Counted from the first letter of the stretch, positions 12,382-24,864 are shown. The stretch: DNA of 64,000 nt from Chamaelirium japonicum (GCA_947650365.1 OX393549.1:35248910-35312909); one strand, 5' to 3'. Notes: generated by a model not told the origin, from the letters alone. Program-made: numbers and translations.

Positions 12382-13028
12382 ACAATATCTCTGGTCCATA
12401 TAAGCAAGTGCGGGACCCATACCAATATCATCAAATTTCCCCTACCCACAAACTTGCCACCATATCTCGTTCAAAAATTAAATAATTAAAATAAAAACAA
12501 TCTTTTTCCTAGAAAATACACTTCAATAATTAACAACTTCGAGTATACAATTTTCAATGTCTAACACTACCGTACATGCCCCTTCCCTCTCATTCGAGCA
12601 GTGCTATTCAGCCACCCGGTTATCCACCCGGATTGGGCCATCCTTACATGCATGGCACCTGATCAATTCTGGAAAAAAAAAAAGTATTTAAAGCCCAACT
12701 CCAATTTTAGAAAAAGCCCAACAATCCCTCCCATTGCTTCTTCTTCTTCTTTTTTTTTGGTAGGACCTCCCATTGCTTCTTCAAAGGCCTGTTATCTCTC
12801 TCTTTATTGCTGTTGCTTTCAGAAGGACAAAGTAATCGAGCCATGAACCCTAAAAATGTGAGGAACAGAAGAAATGCAGTCAACAATGGCAAATAAAAGT
12901 TCCCTTTCTTTCTAGCTGGGCAATGATTGATGCTCGCAATTAAGGGATCATCATTATGTCAATTTAATATGAAAATATAAGTGGGGGCCCATATATAGTG
13001 GCCCACTACATCGCAACATGCTGAGATC

Positions 13029-13455
13029 GGCCGAGGAGTCCACTGCGCACCTATTGCTTGGCTATCCCACAGCGAGGAGAATCTGTGATCACTTCGAGGG
13101 TTGTTGTGGCATCTCATATCACCCACGGAATCTTAGAGCATTATAGCATTTGTGGAGGCGGAGGGAGGTTAGGAAGGAACATCAAATTCCTTGAAATATA
13201 TTGGTGATGAGTATCATCTGGGTCCTATGGCTAGAAAGGAACAGATGGATATTCAATGATAAGACAACTAGCGCCGAGGAGCTTAGAAGGTCAGTTGTCT
13301 CGACCTTCAAGCTATGGACTATCCCCTGATCGGCCTCACTGTCTATCGAGGTGAAAGATTTTTGTAACCTTATTGTTTCGTGAGTTGATTTTGATATAAC
13401 TAGTCGGGGGCCGCCTAACCCTCCCTCTTTTAGGAGGGATTCTAAAAAAAAAAAG
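13029..13455 (+). pseudogene. 5'-truncated LINE with 13-bp TSD
   Basis: The insertion is bounded by ACATGCTGAGATC (13016-13028) and ACATGCTAAGATC (13456-13468), a 13-bp TSD with one difference. It ends in poly(A) at 13444-13454. The frame ending at TGA 13327-13329 reads WLERNRWIFND, typical of the C-terminal region of plant L1-type LINE ORF2. Further upstream the frame is broken by stops. Only the last 430 bases of the element were copied. The absence of this segment from unit 2 shows it post-dates the tandem duplication. Confidence 0.85.
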
Positions 13456-14805
13456 ACATGCTAAGATCAAGGTTAAAAGGCTTGCAAGCCCTCTACTTCT
13501 AAAGTCTTAATGATTCTAGCATATATCAGAAAGTACGTTAGAGCCTTATAGACTCACAATTCTTGATCTACAAATTAAATTCTATATTCATATAGAGACA
13601 ATTGGAGCTTGGCTCAAGTCCTTTGACTAACTTCGAAGCAAGAAGATCTAAGATTCTTAATCACAAACATATGGAGAATTATTCTTGATCAAAATAAAAA
13701 CAAGTAAATTTTGATGATTTTTTCATGGACTTGCATTTATAAAGACTATCAATCTAGTCTATCTAGAAGTATAAATAGATATGGAAATAGTTTAACGTAA
13801 TGCTATGCGTATACGTTAAATATATGAGTGTTTGTTGGGTGGACGGGACATGACCAAACTTACATGGAAATTAAATAGAGGTGGTTGTATGGGGAAAGCA
13901 AGCTAAGTAAAGGACGAGTATTAGAATCATGGAATAAAGCAATAAGCTAATTTGATGAAAAAAAACAAGTTAATTCTGAATACGATAATGGGGTGTTGTT
14001 TTTAAAAAGGAAAATATTATTAGGCCATTTTGTTTTAGCTAGGTTCGAATAGGGAAATCCTTGAGTAGCACCTTATCATAATTGTTCGTTGTACACAGCC
14101 TCAATTAGTGTATTGTAGTCAGCCCCGATCGACAAGCAAAGCGACATCTATGATCAACTGTCATGTCAATATGTAACTATAGTCGTATGAACTGAACCAC
14201 ATCGCTCTTTGAAAAAATGGAAATTTCAAGATAATATATGAGCACTGCTTTTTGGCCAGTCAGATGTCCATGCTGATGCAACACACATAGCAGAAGACTA
14301 CCTAGCAGCTTAGGATCATCGATCAAAAGTCCAAATAAAATGGGTTAAATAGGTCAACAATAACTCCAGTGTCAAAAACTTTCAAAAGACAACATTCCAT
14401 ATAGGATTCGAGGAGATCTACAATATTAATCATTATCACTGTAATTTACGGCCAAATAAGGTCGTTTTGATTGCTTATCACATTTTTGCTATTTTTTGTC
14501 ACTTTTTGTTTTGGAGTTTTTGAGTCTATTCAAAACCCGAAATCTTTAGGGATTCTGGTATATAATAATAGTTTTGAGTCGTATTTTGTTCCCTCTGGGG
14601 ATATTAAGGTTTTACCCTTTTTAGTGATTTTTTTTCTTTTTTTGGTTAAGTATCTCTTTCTTGTAATTTCGCAATTTATGATTTTTTTATATAACCCTAG
14701 GTAGTGTGTAATGTCAAACAAAAAAAAAATGAAGGATAGTTTCAAGTTTTTCACTAATAAAACTTTTGATTTTAATATTTTTTTTACTTATTGTTCTTTT
14801 TATTG

Positions 14806-15057
14806 TTTTTTTTTAAGAGGGTATACCGGTCCTAGGCATGTTAGTGTCATATTGCACCAGAGAGCCCACAATTTGAAGCTTGCCAACCACAGGTGCGCAA
14901 AGATTTTTTTCTCGCCGAAGACCAAGCTAGCTTGCCTTGTTTTTTGCCTACAAGAGTACCACATAATTTATGTGCCGCTTGGCGTAATACAAACCCGGAT
15001 TCGATCCTACGGCCTCTCAAGGAAACAACGGGTTAACCGTTGGGATACAACCGTAGT
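14806..15057 (-). mobile_element. SINE-like element (copy in duplication unit 2)
   Basis: This is the duplicate of the element at 10838-11103, with the same B-box word GGATCGAATCC on the minus strand and poly(A) at 14806-14814. Here the flanking repeats are clearer: TATTGTTCTTTTTATT on the left and TATTGTTCTTGGTATT on the right, 14 of 16 identical. This supports retroposition. Confidence 0.5.
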
Positions 15058-15820
15058 TGTCTACCTATTGTTCTTGGTATTCTAAAGAATCAACAAAATT
15101 GTGGGTACCCTTTTCTGCTCTTTTATTTGTGTGTGTGTGAATATCAATATAGGTTCGACCGAGGAAGGCTGTGCCAGATTCTAGCTCATCGTTGCTTGAT
15201 CCGGCCACCCAAACATGGCACCCAATCACAGTTGCATGTCGCACCTAGATCAGGTACCATGTTAGGTTGATCCGATTTGAAAGAAAAACATTGTGACTGA
15301 AAAGTAATTTCCATAAAATAAATAGAAATGTGGTGAAATTAAAATTAAAAAAAATAATAAAAAATAAAAAAGAGAGGTGATATCTCTTGTCCATATAAGC
15401 AAGTTGGGGATCCATACCAATATATGATCATCAAATTTCCCCTACCCACAAACTTGCCTCCATACCTCATTCAAAATAAAAATAATTAAAATAAAAATAA
15501 TTAAAATAAAAACAATCTTTTTCCTAGAAAATACACACTTCAATAATTAACATTTTTTTTTTTTTGCAATTATAATTAACAACTTCGTGTATACAATTTT
15601 CAATGTCGACATTACCGTACCGGCCCCTTCCCTCTCATTCGAGCAATGCTATTGATCCACCCGGGGTTTTCCACACGGATTGGGCCATCCTTACATGCAT
15701 GGCACCCTATCAAATTCTGGAAAAAAGAAAAAGAAAAAGAAAAGGAGAGTATTTAAAGCCCACCTCCAATTTTAGAAAAAGCCCAACAATCCCTCTTATT
15801 GCTTCTTCAAAGGCTGGCCT

Positions 15821-15934
<114 letters not shown>

Positions 15935-16369
15935 TTGCTGTTGGTTTGAGGAGGACAAAGTAATCGAGCCATGAACCCTAAAAATGTGAGGAACAGAAGA
16001 AATGCAGTGAACAATGGCAAATAAAAGTTCCCTTTCTTTCAAACCGGGCAATGATTGATGCTCGCAATTAAGGGATCATCATTATGTCAATCTAATTGTG
16101 AAAAGCTAGCTAGATGGGGGCCCATACAGTGTGGCCCACTACATCACAACATGGTGATCGAGATCGAGGTTAAAGAGGCTTGCAAGTTGCAAGCCCTCTA
16201 CTGCTAATGTCTCGCGAAGTCCAATTCGAAGTTTGAAATGAAATTAAGGCCCATCAGTAATGAAACAGTAGCAAACCCTAGCAGGCCGGCCATTGATCGA
16301 TCCCCGGTTAACAAGACACGTTGAAACCCTCAGAATGTTATTGCTGCTGGTCGTGATCACTTCGTTAGT

Positions 16370-16921
16370 TTACTTGGAGACGGGAGGGGGGTCGGCCGCC
16401 GACGACCGGTGCCGGTTGAGGAGCTCCCGCGCCAGCGCCTGGAGGTCCCCGCTGCCGCCGCCGCCGTGCCCGAGGGGGTGCCGGAGTTCCACCTGCCGCT
16501 GCTGCTGCGGGTGGAGGGGCCACGTGTGCTGCGCCGGGGGGTCGAAGAGGGTGGAGAGGTCCAGGTTGGCGGGGAGGTCGGAGGCGGAGGGGAGGTCCGA
16601 CATGGAGAAGGGGGCCGGCGTCGGGAGCGGCGGCGGAGGGGGCAGCGGCGGCGGGGACGGCAGCTCCAGCGTGGCGAGGTGGGCCTGCAGGTAGGACAGC
16701 TCCGCCTGTAGGTTCACCACCTGCGGGGTCAGCACACTTTGCAAGTCAGTTTGGGTCGTCACCTTTGATTGGAATCCATGGTTTCACTCCAAAGGAAAGC
16801 GGCAACACATGGGGTGCAGGTCGTGAGGCACCCTCTTTCTATGAAGGAAACCAGGGTTTAAGTGTCTTTAACGGTAAAGCTCATGAAGTTTCTTTGTGTG
16901 TACGCAAGAGAAAGACCATCT

Positions 16922-16981
<60 letters not shown>

Positions 16982-17467
16982 CTTTGCTCTGGTGGTGTGC
17001 CTATCCATCCCATAATGAAGCACTTCACTAATGGGAAAGAATCGATCACATGACAAATCCAAGCGAACCCATTGGAGCAAGAGAGAAGGTGGAGAGGGTG
17101 GTACCTGTTGTTGGAGGGCGAAGATGTGGGCGACGCAGCCGTAGACGGGGTCGCGGAGGCGGGCCTGGGCCTCGTAGCAGATGGTGACGACGGCGTCGAG
17201 GCGCTTGTGGGCGGGGATGTGGAGGAGGAGCTTGGACACGTTGCTGGCGCCGAACACCTTGTGCACCGCCGCGAAGTGGACCGCCCCCTGCTCCGAGTCG
17301 AAGTAGGGCGCGAATATGCACCCGCTCACGCACTTCCGCCGCAAGAACTTGCACGCCCCGCACGGACCCCCACCTCCTCCTACACCGCCGCCTCCACCGC
17401 CGCTGCTGCCACCACCGCTACCACTTCCTCCTCCTCCTCCTCCCAAACTGCTCGTACTACAGCTCAT
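16370..17467 (-). CDS. LBD18: LOB-domain transcription factor, LBD18/LBD30 type (2 exons)
   Basis: Exon 1 is 17105-17467 (121 codons from ATG 17465-17467) and exon 2 is 16370-16720 ending in TAA. The 384-bp intron starts GTACC and ends CCGCAG in phase 0, giving 237 aa. After a Gly-rich N-terminus (residues 9-34) comes the LOB domain. Its C-block C-x2-C-x6-C-x3-C is complete in [15 protein letters not shown]. The GAS block runs from [12 protein letters not shown] through the conserved DP of RDPVYG. The leucine-zipper-like stretch spans the splice junction ([17 protein letters not shown]). The C-terminus is Pro-rich and ends near the family motif [10 protein letters not shown]. The [21 protein letters not shown] region is typical of the class I LBD18/LBD30 group. 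These are nuclear DNA-binding factors, auxin-responsive in Arabidopsis lateral root or tracheary development. The symbol names the closest group and is not a proven orthology. All key residues are present, so the gene looks functional. Confidence 0.93.
16920..16977. repeat. (GA)n in the LBD intron
   Basis: About 28 GA repeats lie mid-intron, CT on the coding strand. The tract is open in several frames, which produces a false 317-codon frame fusing intron and exon. Confidence 0.95.
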
Positions 17468-17768
17468 GTCACCACCTTCTTTTGTTCTCTCACCACCTAT
17501 AACATTGGTTTGTTTGTAAGGAGATGGACAAGGGTTGAAGAGGAGTAAGAGGAGAGAGGAGAGAGAGAGAAGAATGAAGAGGAGGAGGAAGAGGGGGAAT
17601 GAAGAAGAAGAGCAAGCTACGAGTCTGATTTTCCTTCTATTTTTTTTTTGTTTTCTCTGTCCTTGGGGGTTGTTTGTCCTTTTGGTGGTGGGTCGTGTTG
17701 GGGTTACTGTTGGGTTTGTTTTGGTGTTTTCGTATTGATGAGCCTTTAAAGCCACGCCAGGCAGCAAA

Positions 17769-17822
<54 letters not shown>

Positions 17823-17850
17823 ACCTAGCAGCTTGCGTGAAGCAAACATG
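17468..17850 (-). promoter_or_regulatory. 5' flank / leader of the LBD gene with GA repeat
   Basis: Upstream of the ATG the coding strand has a CT-rich pyrimidine leader (17530-17640) and then a (GA)n tract at 17773-17818. GA tracts near start sites are bound by BBR/BPC-type factors in plants, so a regulatory role is possible but only inferred. No clear TATA box was identified. Confidence 0.4.
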
Positions 17851-18788
17851 CGATGGCAAGAAAAACCCGACCCGATCCCTCACCCAACCCCCCTCTTGCT
17901 TCCTCACCATGTAGGAACTCCCAACTGCCACCCCCACCCCGGCTCTCTCTCTCTCTCTCTCTTCTTTCTCTCTCTAGCTACAGTGCTGGTACTATAGAGA
18001 TGGGCAGGGGGTGAGTGTGGAAGGGGGAAGCGTGTCCGCGTCCATCTATTCTGTATATGTGCAGGTGTTTTCCGGATGCGTAGAAGGCAAAGAATGCCAC
18101 TCCCCCAATCCTGTTTCTTATTATCTTTTTCCTTGTACGGCCGAAAATGCCCCTGGGTTTTGGCGGGAACCTCGACTGGGGGGCCTCAGCGGTTTCATTC
18201 CCTCGACTTCTTTGGGCCTAAAGCTTTGGGTTGTTGCCGATTTCTGGCCGTATCCTGATTGGAGTGACCAATGGGTTTTGAGAAACACGTGAGCTGATGA
18301 GCCCGATGATGACGGTCTGAGGTCAGGAAGGCAAGCTCAGCAGTTGGGCCCCCAAACAAAGACCCAACGCACAGGCCCACTATTTCGTGTTACCCTAACT
18401 TTCCTGACCTCACTTCGTCACAAGGTGACATCATCTTATAAGTTCTTTGTGATACGTATCTTTCTTGGATAATTATCTGGCTTTTCTTTAGCATTGCTAT
18501 TACATGTCGACATAAATCGGTGCTCTTTATTGTTGCCATATGGTTTTCACTCCCTACTCCCCCCCCTCTCTCTCTCTCTTTACTCTTACTCTTCTTATCT
18601 TTCTAAAAAATTTTGATGCGTCAATCGACTAACGTCGTTATTTTTTGATCAATCCATGGATTGAGTTGATGTGATTCAAGTTGATCTCTTATATCCATTT
18701 TTATGGAATTCAATCGTATCCTAGATTTTTTTTTTGGAATTTATAAAATAAATTTTGTAGGTTATTGAAAAAATACACAATTAATTAA
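17851..18788. other. Unassigned intergenic DNA
   Basis: Upstream region of the LBD gene. It holds a short CT tract (17943-17961) and otherwise unremarkable sequence. No open frame has recognisable homology. Confidence 0.4.
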
Positions 18789-18797
18789 TAATATTTA

Positions 18798-19260
18798 GGA
18801 TTTTTTTCAAAATATTATTAAAAAAATATCTAATTGAATAGTTGCTGATCAAAAGTATATTTATTTAACACAACAGCTACTGATCAAAAATATATATGTA
18901 TGGCCACGTTGATTTTTTTTTCTTCTGATTCTCATTAAACTTGGTATCTTGGTTGTCGGTTTTAAACTCGATATTTCAGATATCGGGTTTAACCGAAAGC
19001 CCCATCACGAAATTGGGTAAGTTTGGAGATTGCAGCAAAAGGTTTTCGGTTAAACCCGATATTTGAATACCGATTTTAAAACAAATAATACAGATATCGG
19101 ATTTCACGAGAATCAAAAAATTAAAAAAAAAAATAACGTGACACCACTTTACGGCACTAATTAACTTGTCACATGGCTGTTAGAGCACTAGTGTGTTAAA
19201 TACTTCTGATAAACCACTATTCAATTAAAAAATTAATAATATTTTGAACAAAAAAATCCC
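18798..19260. mobile_element. Mutator-like MITE with 9-bp TSD
   Basis: A 463-bp element has long terminal inverted repeats (left GGATTTTTTTCAAAATATTA, about 50 bp, imperfect on the right). It is flanked by an exact 9-bp repeat TAATATTTA (18789-18797 and 19261-19269), the TSD length of Mutator-like elements. The interior carries CCGATAT/ATATCGG words also seen in the sister copy at 52808-53237. There is no coding capacity. Confidence 0.82.
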
Positions 19261-19387
19261 TAATATTTACCACCACGGTAGATACGTACTTCAAGCCAAA
19301 TGAAACATTTATTACATAATTCTAAAATACTTGACAAAGTACTTATCAAAATATTTAGCCCTTAACAAATGGAGCCATAAGAATTAG

Positions 19388-19565
19388 AGAAATGCTATTC
19401 AGCCTTAAGGTTTTTCCTATTCCGCCAGCATGATTAACTTGACAGCATACAATTGGTGGCTGAAACCTACTAGTGATATTTAAATCTTTTACACCACCAG
19501 TTGCACGCTGTCACGTCAATTGGGTTGAGCGGAATCGAAAAAAGCCTTCGGGCTGAGTGTGGGCG
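19388..19565. mobile_element. Small inverted-repeat element (MITE-like)
   Basis: About 33 bases at the left (CTATTCAGCC then AAGGTTTTTCCTATTCCGC) recur in inverse at 19530-19565 with several mismatches. The class and TSD are not clear. Confidence 0.4.
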
Positions 19566-20255
19566 GTCTATTAGTGTGGGCATGTGGCGCCTCTTGGAGG
19601 TCCGGGGGTGACCTCCCCACTTCAATCTACAAAAAAACAAAATAAATAAAAAGGTTTACCCGATTTGGTAATTAACGTTGATGCTAGGGTCACTGTCTAT
19701 AATTGCTTGAAGTCGGGACTATGTCTGACTGACATTCGATTGGAGTCCATCGACCTCTAATCATTATATAAAATACCAACAATGGGACAAATACTTTATA
19801 CAGATAACTTATGCATAACTCTAACCTCCACTTTTCATTTTTTTTTTCTTCAAATAAGAAAATCCTTATATATTTATCCATCTTTTCGGCATCTTACGTG
19901 GCCCAATCTCAATCGATGAATCACACTCCACCGAAACAGAAGGTAAAGGGATGGCTATGATCAAGTGCCACCTCAGAATGGCAAAAAAAAAATACTAAAC
20001 AATGTCTCTAAGGTTTGTAAGACATTTTTAATCCATGGTTTTGGTCAAGGGTTCGATCGAGTTCTACGTTGCATTTCCGCCTACTATAAGTGGCGGCCTG
20101 GCTTTACTAGCAAGCCTTTTATCCTGTGAGGCTACTAAAAATCAGGGCATCTCTTTCGCTCTTGTGACTAGTTTCGATCCTTGGCCTATCTTGAGCCGGC
20201 TTGCAAACATTTCATGTAATGCATAAGGAGTTCTTGGTCCCTTGTTAAAATAATG

Positions 20256-20491
20256 GTCCAACCCACCAAGGGATAGGAGAATTGTCAAAGCAATTGATAC
20301 ATAGGTGGCGAGGTTGTGGGTTTAATTCCTCTCCTAGCCTCCTTGAGTTACCGGCCAGGATTATTGCGGATGGAAACTTTCAAGTGGGTCGGTGCTTATT
20401 CCCAGAGATATTAGCTCGAGCCCGAAATGGGCCCATTGTTTGAGAGTTTCGGAACACCTGTCGATCTCAAAAAAGTAAATAAATAAATAAA
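20256..20491 (+). mobile_element. Possible SINE with AAAT tail
   Basis: It contains a B-box-like word GGTTTAATTCC (20319-20329) about 50 bases after a tRNA-like head, then roughly 130 bases of body and an AAATAAATAAATAA tail at 20477-20491. The A box is weak and no TSD was found, so this is tentative. Confidence 0.35.
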
Positions 20492-20494
20492 GCC

Positions 20495-20728
20495 CTTAGG
20501 ATAGTCGCCTCGAACCACACTGTCATCATGGTTTGGGGTCCACCCATGAACAGCTGTCTTTCGCCTCCACTATTGACGATTCCAGAATGGACGATCTATA
20601 CATCACCAGGTGAACCCTAGAGGATTGTATCATAAGGGACAGGTGATCAAATGTGAATGGGCCACTACGGTGTTCGCTAGTGAACCCCAAACCATGATGA
20701 TAGTGTGGTTCGGGACGACTATTTTAAG
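20495..20728. mobile_element. MITE with roughly 45-bp inverted termini
   Basis: Left CGAACCACACTGTCATCATG and onward matches, in inverse, the right end at about 20665-20716, with few mismatches. The symmetry extends outward through ATAGTCG. The element is about 234 bp and non-coding. No TSD is evident, so the superfamily is unknown. Confidence 0.6.
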
Positions 20729-20931
20729 TCGTTAATAACAAAAATACTAATAAATAAGGGTTCAATCATGGGACCGTTTTCAAATTCCCGTCCACATAAA
20801 GCATCACACTTAGTTAGAATATGGGCCGCTTTCGTAATATATGAAGAAAACAAGGGCAATACACCCACCCTGCATGCCCCGTCCACAGCTAAGGAGCACC
20901 CCCCGCCCCCCCCCCCCCCCCCCCCGAACGA

Positions 20932-21085
20932 GTTCGGATCTCCTCCAGTCGGTCGGCCCCGGTCGGTGGGCCCGGCACGCATCACACCCGCTGGAGTACG
21001 ATTCACTTCGGGTCGCTTCCCATCGTACGTCTGTAATGCGCGCGGGCCCACCGACCGGGGCCGGCCGACTGGAGGAGATCCGAAC
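20932..21085. mobile_element. 154-bp MITE with 43-bp near-perfect TIRs
   Basis: The left end GTTCGGATCTCCTCCAGTCG and the following 23 bases match the inverse of the right end at 42 of 43 positions. A diverged relative lies at 31271-31430. A C-rich homopolymer (20909-20925) precedes it. No clear TSD. It is GC-rich and forms a strong hairpin. Confidence 0.7.
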
Positions 21086-23086
21086 ACCCTAGGAGCGACG
21101 ACTGCCACTCCAGCTCGCCGTAGGGGTCAAAAGCAACTCGGCGTTCAAACCATAACGCGAGCCGCTGCTGCCTCCCCGCCAATGCCCGGCAACGACGTGC
21201 CGGCCGGTGGGGCCAACGTAACGGCCAGGACGAGATGACGTCACCCTCCAGTGGCGGTGGGGCCCCCGTTATATAAAATCGCGGTACTCCGCGTAGGGCC
21301 CCCCTCGTCTCCTTCCTTCCCCCACCTCTGATTTTTTTTTTTTAATAATTAAAATAGAAAGAAACGGAGGTACGAATTTAGTCGCTCACAGTTCGTAACG
21401 GCGCATCGCCGCGCCGTCCGGCTCCTGTCCCTGCCCCATGTGTTGTGACCGGGAGGCAGGACAAAACCCCACTTCCTGCCACGTGCGACCTTTGCTTTCC
21501 ACGTACGCACACTGGACCTCACTCAGGATCTCCACCGTCCATCCGATGCCAAGTGGAACCCATTAGGACCATTCGACCGGTTCTGATTGGTCAAAGAGAC
21601 GAAGGTGGGACAAAATCAATTGATCGGTCGGATGGGACTATGATCACCAACCTTTTCAACCCTACAAACCCCTTGAGTGGATGAATGGCACTCGTATAGT
21701 CCCACTTTACACTTCACTAGATAAATATAGTTGTGAGTGTGGATGGCACCGAAACGAGCCGAGTTTTATAAAAAAATATATATATGATATTTATCTTGAA
21801 AAAAATGTTTTAGAAATCCGATCACAACCGTCTGTTTCTTATCGATCGAGGCGGAATGTGATTCATCGGTCTGGCCTCCTGACTGCAACGAATGGTTGTG
21901 ATCAGGTTTGAGAACACAACGCACATATCGAATTGCAAGTCACGAATCTCGTACCCCCCCCTCGACACTGCTCATGCAGGAGAGGGAGAAGGCAATGGAT
22001 ATATAAAAACAAAAAATCCCATCCCTAGTCGATGTGGGGCTTATCGCTCAACCCCTGTTTGTAGACAGAGCGTGTTTCGATAGAGGCCTACCAGCACACG
22101 GAGAGGTGTTTCAATGGGAAGAAAAAAGGGTGCAAGCGGGGCCACTCGGAATAGACGAAGTGCTGCCTAGATCTAATACCAAGTCACAAATCTCGTGTCC
22201 CTCCTCAAAACCAATCAAGAGAGGGAGGGAACAACAGGAATATGAAGACAAGAAACTCCCACCCCTAGCCGATGTGGGAATAACCGTTCAACAGCAAGAG
22301 ATGATCCTGCTGCATGGCAATCAGTGTCCCGTTGCAATTTTTTTTTCCAACGGTGCCACATGGTACAATTCCAATGGATGCGAAAACAACGGCCACGATG
22401 CAGAAGGGTACTTAACAGTAGCGAACATCACGCACATCGTGACCGCTGATTTTACATCGGACGTGCATTGTCGAGCCCAATTCCCACCCTATGATGTTCA
22501 TCTTGTCCCAGCATTTCTGAAAACCAACTGGGACCTAAGAGTTTGCATTCAGACTGGTTGCCACCCTTCGTTTCCCTTCAGCCTTTCATTCGTGCGGTCA
22601 GCGCATGGGAATCATAAACTGCACATCAGGGACACGACTTCTTTCCCCTCCCAGATTTTCTGTGGAAGGCAACGGGTTTTTAATGACAGGATGTCACCTT
22701 AAAATGGGGCAAAGGGAGCTTGTTTTCTTCTTTATGGCCATTCATTAATGCCAAGTTTAACAAAACCTTGGATCTCATGCAAGAGAGAGAGAAGAGAGAG
22801 AGAGAGAAAGAAAGAGAGAGAAAAAGATAGAGAGAGAGAGAGAGTCAGCCAGTCAAGAGAGGTGTTGGGTGTGGACCAAAACCAACCTTCCTTATTCCCG
22901 TGGCATGAATTTAATGAGAGGGAGGGGGTCCCTGGCTACTGTCTAAAACTCAACACCACCCTTGAAGTTCTTTGATCATAGGAGGCTGTGTTCATTAAAG
23001 GAACCATGGTGGTTGATTCATGGCGTAGGCTTTTAATTCATGGATCGAGCGTTGTAGAGCTAGAACTAAAACAAAATTTTGTCCCA
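21086..23086. other. Unassigned DNA with a roughly 110-bp direct repeat
   Basis: Two related segments, about 21936-22048 and 22183-22291, both run from AAGTCAC(G/A)AATCTCGT to CCGATGTGGG-like words and then CAAC. They may be promoter or LTR fragments. The plus-strand frame 22034-22702 (222 codons) overlaps them but shows no recognisable domain. A GA-rich tract lies at 22780-22845. Confidence 0.4.
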
Positions 23087-23587
23087 CCTAGATCTGTTGA
23101 TGGATCGAATTTTAACCCGAATTCGATCCGTTATGCCATATATGGTTGGTTTTCTTAATCCGATGAGGTCAAGACTGATAACCATTTACGTAACAAGTCA
23201 GATATGGATTTAGGCCGATTCGATCCGTTAAGAAGCCGATCCGACAATCTATATTGTACTATGTTCTATTTTGTTAATCTTTGGATTTTATTGCTTTAGA
23301 TCCAAGGCTTCAATGTAACAAAGATTCTCATGATCCCCTGATCGAGATTCTGAGTCCCGAGTCCATAATCGACTTCTCTTTCTGCAAATTCGACGCTCAA
23401 CGGTATTATAACCGTCCGATATATACCTGTTAATGGATCGGATTTTGATCAGAGTCCGATCCGTACTTAACGGATATGGATTGGGATATTTAATATGGTG
23501 ATCCGATAACGATCTGAATCCGATAACTCATTTACTCAACGGGTCGGACGAGGATATAGCCAAACCTGATCCGATGACAGGTCTACA
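23087..23587. mobile_element. Degenerate inverted-repeat element rich in GATCCGAT
   Basis: Left TAGATCTGTTGATGGATCG and right ...GATGACAGGTCTA are imperfect inverses. The interior repeats GATCCG and CCGATAAC words. A second start-like word at 23429 suggests nesting or internal duplication. No TSD was found. Confidence 0.3.
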
Positions 23588-24864
23588 TTGCACCAATCTA
23601 ATGTAACCTAATTAGTGGGGATCCATTATCGACAAAGATCGACTTTCCTGCTTCAAATCTTAGGTAGGACTCTTGTTGATCGGGCTATGGTGCTAGTTTT
23701 TTTTTTCAAGCTCCCTTGATACTCATAAGAAAGAGTAATCATATTCAACCAGACAGTTTTACATACTCTTTACATACTCTCAATCAGATTATCCATTTGT
23801 CTGCTCATCGGGATTGAGTGTGATTCACTACTCAGACTGGCTGTTACGAACGGCTGTGATCTAATATGTAAAGAGTCTGTAAAACTTTCTAGCTGGTTGA
23901 ATAGTGTTCTTCTATAAAAAAATTTCAAAAATTTTCTAGCTGGTTGAATAGTATTTTCCTATAAAAAAAAGTTCAAAGAATGATGTGATGTATAGTTTGT
24001 GCTTGTATTCATGAAAAGAAAAGTGATATGTGCAAATTTTTCACTTTATTTTATATGTTTTGCCCTATTGTAAAGTATAGTAAAATTTTAGGAGTTTAGT
24101 TTACATCTTTCACCAAAGGTTTACTTCTGAAAGATGAAGTGCATTTTAAAATTTACATGGAAACTATGTTAATACATCTCCAACTAGCCACTTGAAGCCC
24201 GAAATTGCGACAGCCCCGCCGCAAGCCACCACCTCGGCTGCAACGTTGCGGTCACAGCCGGTTACCTTGTCGTGTTATATCATTGAAGCATATTGGTAAA
24301 GCAAAGTAATTTTTTTAACTTTACTGTTTGAATAGGACCATGAGTAGAAAACATCAAAAAATCTACTACACTTCAACATCACTTTACATTGTAAATTTAC
24401 TTTACCCTTTCCTCATACAAACAGCAAATGATACAATTTCTGTGTTGAAAATTCTTATTATTTATCCTAATTAATGTAAACCACGAAAAATATCAGAATA
24501 CAAAAATATGAGACTCCAGAATGATTCAATCTAAACCACACTGCAGCTATTGAGACTCCACAGCAAGACTACGACTGATGAGTTAGATTACAACTGAGAT
24601 ACTGTCAACAGTGCAATAAAATGGACCACAACAATAGTGAATAAATGATCTCGGCCATTCATTCTCCTTCTCAAAGATCTAACGTCAAAGGCCTGAAATA
24701 ACAGGATCCCACCTGGCGCAAATAGCATGAATTCACTTGAAATGTAGGAACAACAAACCCCGACAGCATGGGATCCAAGGGGTCGAATGACTGGAGGAAT
24801 CACGAATCTCGGACAGGCATCCCTTCTGAAAACCATATGCAGCTGTCGAAATTATCTTCGGCGT
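23588..24864. other. 3' flank of the ClpT gene
   Basis: Downstream of the ClpT stop codon on the minus strand. The first few hundred bases (24560-24864) probably form the 3' untranslated region, but no strong polyadenylation signal was pinned down. The rest is AT-rich unassigned DNA. Confidence 0.4.

Larger units (their letters stand above)
10167..13508. repeat. Tandem duplication, unit 1
   Basis: Unit 1 starts ATGATTCTAGCATATAT and ends just before the same words restart at 13510. Colinear similarity to unit 2 is clear over 10167-10700, 10740-11420, 12395-13020 and 13469-13500. Unit 1 was later expanded by a solo-LTR-like insertion (11432-12381) and a LINE (13029-13455). Without these it is about 1.9 kb. 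No gene is visible in it. It abuts unit 2 directly, so the event was a head-to-tail tandem duplication. Confidence 0.8.

Noticed and set aside
16868-17821. 317-codon minus-strand frame spanning the LBD exon
   Set aside because: It reads through the 5' GA repeat, the leader, exon 1 and the CT repeat in the intron. The real protein starts at 17467 and splices at 17105 to 16720.
22034-22702. 222-codon plus-strand frame as a gene
   Set aside because: It overlaps a non-coding direct repeat, has no recognisable motif and no supporting splice or promoter signal. Left unassigned.
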